From: Nocardioidaceae bacterium SCSIO 66511
GTDB taxonomy: Bacteria > Actinomycetota > Actinomycetes > Propionibacteriales > Nocardioidaceae
Assembly: GCA_023100825.1 (NCBI GenBank)
Contig: CP095846.1
Span: 744,001 to 808,000 of the forward strand
DNA: 64,000 nucleotides
Direction: 5' to 3'
Below the pieces are notes generated by a model. The model saw nothing but the letters and a program-made list of their open reading frames with translations. It did no database searches and had not been told where the DNA came from. Shown here piece after piece: positions 61,764-64,000 of this stretch (positions within the stretch are counted from its first letter, which is position 1; each line of letters opens with the position of its first letter). A program made the translations under genes and the position numbers.

Positions 61764-62807
61764 TTGACCACCGAACTCGAAGGGGTGGTCGCCGCGTCCG
61801 CCGAGAGTCCCGACCCTCTCACCGTCGACGGTCGTTCCGCTGCTGCTCGGACGGCCGCACCGGACGACCTGGACGGGGAGCACCGTGTCGGTCGCGCGAC
61901 CGTCCACGGCACGTGCGGTGAATTGTTGCAGGGCTACCGATACCCGGTGGAGAGTATCGGCGACCTTCGATACAACGGTGTCAGTCAGGATGCCAGCGAT
62001 TATCAGCACTTCCTGTTCACACTCCCCGTATCCGAGTTCGCCTCTACCGGGACCGTGGTACTCGATTCCCGCCAGCAACAGCCGCGGGTCACCCCGCCCG
62101 ACCGCACGCGCGCGCTCACCGCTGTTGTGAGCGCAGCTCGTGCTCTCGGACTCCACAGCGCGCAGGTCGATCTCGAGATCGCAAGCAATATTCCGGTCGG
62201 CAAGGGCTGCGCGAGCTCGACGGCCGACGTGATGGCTTCGATCGCGGCGCTGTTGGACGCAACGCACACCCAGACTCCGGATGCCGTCGTGCATGCATTC
62301 GGCGGCTTGGTCGCCAAGGACATCGAGTGGGGGGACTATCTGTTCAGTGACTCGATCGCCTTGTGTCTGCAGCGTTCGCACACGTTGGTGCGCGAGTACG
62401 AGACGGACCTGCGGTGGCGCATCGTTTGCGTCGACGAGGGTGGTGTCGTCGACACGGCGCAGTTCCACGTACAGCAACGCGCGTCGCGCCGCCAAGCGCA
62501 GCACTTCGATCTGCTTGCCAGGCAGCTCGATACCGCGCTGCGTGAGGGTGACTACGTGACGGCGGCGCAGATCGGAACCGAGAGCGCGCTGATAAACCAG
62601 CGCGAACTACCGAAACGGACAATGCCGGTGATGCGTCGTGTCGCGGCCGCCACGGGTGCCCTTGGCCTTGCCGTCGCGCACACCGGGACCGTGATCGGAC
62701 TGATCTTCTCCGAGCATCAAGACGACGCCACTCTGCGGATGCACGAGTCGCTTCGACTACTCGACGCGGAGGGGCTCGCACCCCGGATGTTGTCGGTACG
62801 GGAGTGA
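61764..62807 (+). CDS. GHMP kinase, PduX/L-threonine-kinase-like
   Basis: 347 residues from a TTG start preceded by GGAGGAG. HGTCGELLQG (~49-58) and the ATP loop IPVGKGCASSTADVMASIAA (~143-162) are characteristic of PduX-type kinases that phosphorylate L-threonine or a related hydroxyl compound; HTGTVIGLIFSEHQD near the C-terminus is the third GHMP motif. No cobalamin genes are nearby, which argues against PduX's usual role. Context points to making a phosphorylated precursor in the neighbouring peptide pathway. N-terminal ~40 residues are extra and disordered-looking. Confidence 0.82.
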   Translation: MTTELEGVVAASAESPDPLTVDGRSAAARTAAPDDLDGEHRVGRATVHGTCGELLQGYRYPVESIGDLRYNGVSQDASDYQHFLFTLPVSEFASTGTVVLDSRQQQPRVTPPDRTRALTAVVSAARALGLHSAQVDLEIASNIPVGKGCASSTADVMASIAALLDATHTQTPDAVVHAFGGLVAKDIEWGDYLFSDSIALCLQRSHTLVREYETDLRWRIVCVDEGGVVDTAQFHVQQRASRRQAQHFDLLARQLDTALREGDYVTAAQIGTESALINQRELPKRTMPVMRRVAAATGALGLAVAHTGTVIGLIFSEHQDDATLRMHESLRLLDAEGLAPRMLSVRE

Positions 62808-62847
62808 CCGTACCGACGACCAGCGGCGCGCCGACCGGCGGTGAGAC

Positions 62848-64000
62848 TCAGTCGGTGAAACCGAGGGTCTCGCGCAGGAGCCCCGCGAGGTCGTCGGCGG
62901 CCGCGGATGAAACGTCAGCGGGTCGGTGATCGAGGTCGACATCGATGACTCCACCTGTGACCCGAACCTCGCATGACAGCACCGACTTCGCGTACCCGAA
63001 CCGCACGGGCGACGGGCGCAGCACATCCAGCTCGCCGGGTGGGCTCTCGGTGAAAGTGAACCGCACGCCGATCTGCTCGTCCTGGACCGGCTCGTCGTCG
63101 AAAACGGCCTCGAAGGGAAGGTCTGCCGTGCCGAGCGCGAGAGTCAGAGTGCGGTGCACGTGGTCCGTGAGCTCGTGGTCGGACGACCTGGTCCAGTTCT
63201 CGGTTGGCGCCACAATGACCGTGTTGGTCAGGTTGCCCAGTGTCGTACCCAACTCCGGTCGCATCCGGGCGGTCGTACAGCATCCGATCGCCGTTTCGGC
63301 AAAGCCCGGGCGCCAGGTGCGCAAGGCGCGATACCAGGACGAGAGGGCGACCGAGACCGCCGACACCTGTTGACTTGTCGCTTGGTCGCGTAGTGCGGTC
63401 CACGCGGCGGCGCCGTTGCCGACATGTACGCGCCGGCCGTCACGGTTGCCACGTACGTGCAGTGGGCAGCGCGGTGTGTCACGGACTGCGCGACGGCGTG
63501 CCTCGACAGCAAACCCGAGGAAGCCGTCCGCCAGCTCGTGCTGCTGCCAGTCGGCGAGATCGCTGATGCGCAGTTGTTCGCGTACTCGGTCAGTACTCGT
63601 GAGGTATGCGGACATCGCCGGACCGAGTATCTGCCACAGACCTTGCTCGTCCAGGTGGAGATCGTGGCCGACGACGCCGATGGCGCCAGATCCGTCGGGC
63701 AACGAGTACACGAGAACCCGGGCCGGCTCGGTTGCGAGCTCGATCGGTTCGCGAGCAGCGATCGTGACGGCGTCCTGAACCCACTCCTGCGGATCGCTTG
63801 CATCCGTGGGTACTGAGTTGATCGACGGCACTGGGATGGGGACGCGGACGGCCACCGGTGTACCGTCCACGTCGAGGCCGACTCCACGACCGAGTGCGTC
63901 GAAGTCGGGTGCGACGGCTGTGAAAGCGGCGGCGAGATCTGCAGCGGGTGTGCGCGGTGCGAACCACAGGGCACCACAGTGGTAGAAGTCGTCGTGCCGG
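62848..64000 (-). CDS. NRPS condensation-domain protein (5' end beyond window)
   Basis: At least 384 residues; the frame is open to the window edge. Sequence resembles the C-superfamily: SWYRALRTWRPGFAETAIGCCTTARMRPEL, LGNLTNTVIVAP (the usual 'G.F.N.L'), DLPFEAVFDDEP and RFTFTESPPGELDVL. The HHxxxDG catalytic motif appears as LHLDEQG, so the second His is kept but the first His and the Asp are not. No adenylation or carrier domain follows; the protein stops right after this domain. It may be a stand-alone or terminal condensation domain, possibly with altered chemistry. Confidence 0.75.
   Translation of the reverse strand, partial: RHDDFYHCGALWFAPRTPAADLAAAFTAVAPDFDALGRGVGLDVDGTPVAVRVPIPVPSINSVPTDASDPQEWVQDAVTIAAREPIELATEPARVLVYSLPDGSGAIGVVGHDLHLDEQGLWQILGPAMSAYLTSTDRVREQLRISDLADWQQHELADGFLGFAVEARRRAVRDTPRCPLHVRGNRDGRRVHVGNGAAAWTALRDQATSQQVSAVSVALSSWYRALRTWRPGFAETAIGCCTTARMRPELGTTLGNLTNTVIVAPTENWTRSSDHELTDHVHRTLTLALGTADLPFEAVFDDEPVQDEQIGVRFTFTESPPGELDVLRPSPVRFGYAKSVLSCEVRVTGGVIDVDLDHRPADVSSAAADDLAGLLRETLGFTD

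Noticed and set aside
60561-62504. A 647-codon frame around the DrrA-type gene
   Set aside because: Everything before ATG 61625 overlaps the GHMP kinase on the other strand and lacks protein-like sequence.

Overview
The window is GC-rich, densely coded DNA from a high-GC Gram-positive actinobacterium. The evidence is frequent GTG/TTG starts, apparently leaderless genes, an Rpf-type muralytic enzyme behind a ydaO-type leader, a TIGR03086 (mycothiol-linked) protein, a DUF222/HNH '13E12' protein, Streptomyces-style PHO boxes, a MrpA-MrpB fusion and a DrrAB-type exporter. The gene mix and the abundance of the TACG tetramer would fit a Nocardioidaceae-like lineage, but that placement is a guess. 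Both ends are cut: a NarL-type histidine kinase at the left and a condensation-domain protein at the right.

Layout. 0-2.6 kb: kinase/LuxR response-regulator pair and exonuclease III. 2.6-8.8 kb: a complete, translationally coupled mrpA(B)CDEFG sodium/proton antiporter operon on the minus strand. 9-17.6 kb: VKOR protein, small membrane protein, GGCT-like protein, DUF222/HNH protein, riboswitch-controlled Rpf/LysM protein, flavin monooxygenase, SH3 exoprotein, split-barrel flavoprotein, and a MarR regulator divergent from an NmrA-like reductase. 18.6-22 kb: two cupins, an acyl-CoA dehydrogenase/MDR oxidoreductase pair and a methyltransferase stub. 22-27.7 kb: a PhoP-like two-component system with its own candidate PhoP box, beside a VTC-domain / DUF4956 / CotH-kinase operon. 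27.8-29 kb: a scar holding two decayed genes, next to tRNA-Lys. 29-36.1 kb: a lipoprotein, a 47-residue protein, DUF47-Pit, and pstSCAB behind a PHO box. 36.2-44.5 kb: one 2,791-residue LPXTG surface protein. 44.7-57.6 kb: two SulP transporters, an alkyl-sulfatase, two paralogous DUF1269 proteins, a YihY protein, other membrane proteins and a MalT-type LuxR regulator. 58-64 kb: a PHO-box-preceded Nudix/phosphatase, then the edge of a specialised-metabolism cluster (Sfp-type phosphopantetheinyl transferase, DrrAB exporter, PduX-like kinase, condensation domain).

How it fits together. Phosphate is one theme: high-affinity Pst under a PHO box, low-affinity Pit with its DUF47 partner, a PHO box before the Nudix/SixA enzyme, and a VTC polyphosphate-polymerase-type domain. 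The most notable unexplained signal is the palindrome TCACCC-N5-GGGTGA. It occurs five times (three perfect, two with one mismatch) between 44.6 and 57.5 kb, always upstream of genes of this block: the giant surface protein, DUF1269a-SulP1 / alkyl-sulfatase-SulP2, YihY / a membrane protein, and DUF1269b / a DUF7144 protein. This suggests a local regulon, with the MalT-type regulator inside the block as one candidate controller. The VTC-DUF4956-CotH operon with its adjoining two-component system is the second candidate for a poorly described system.
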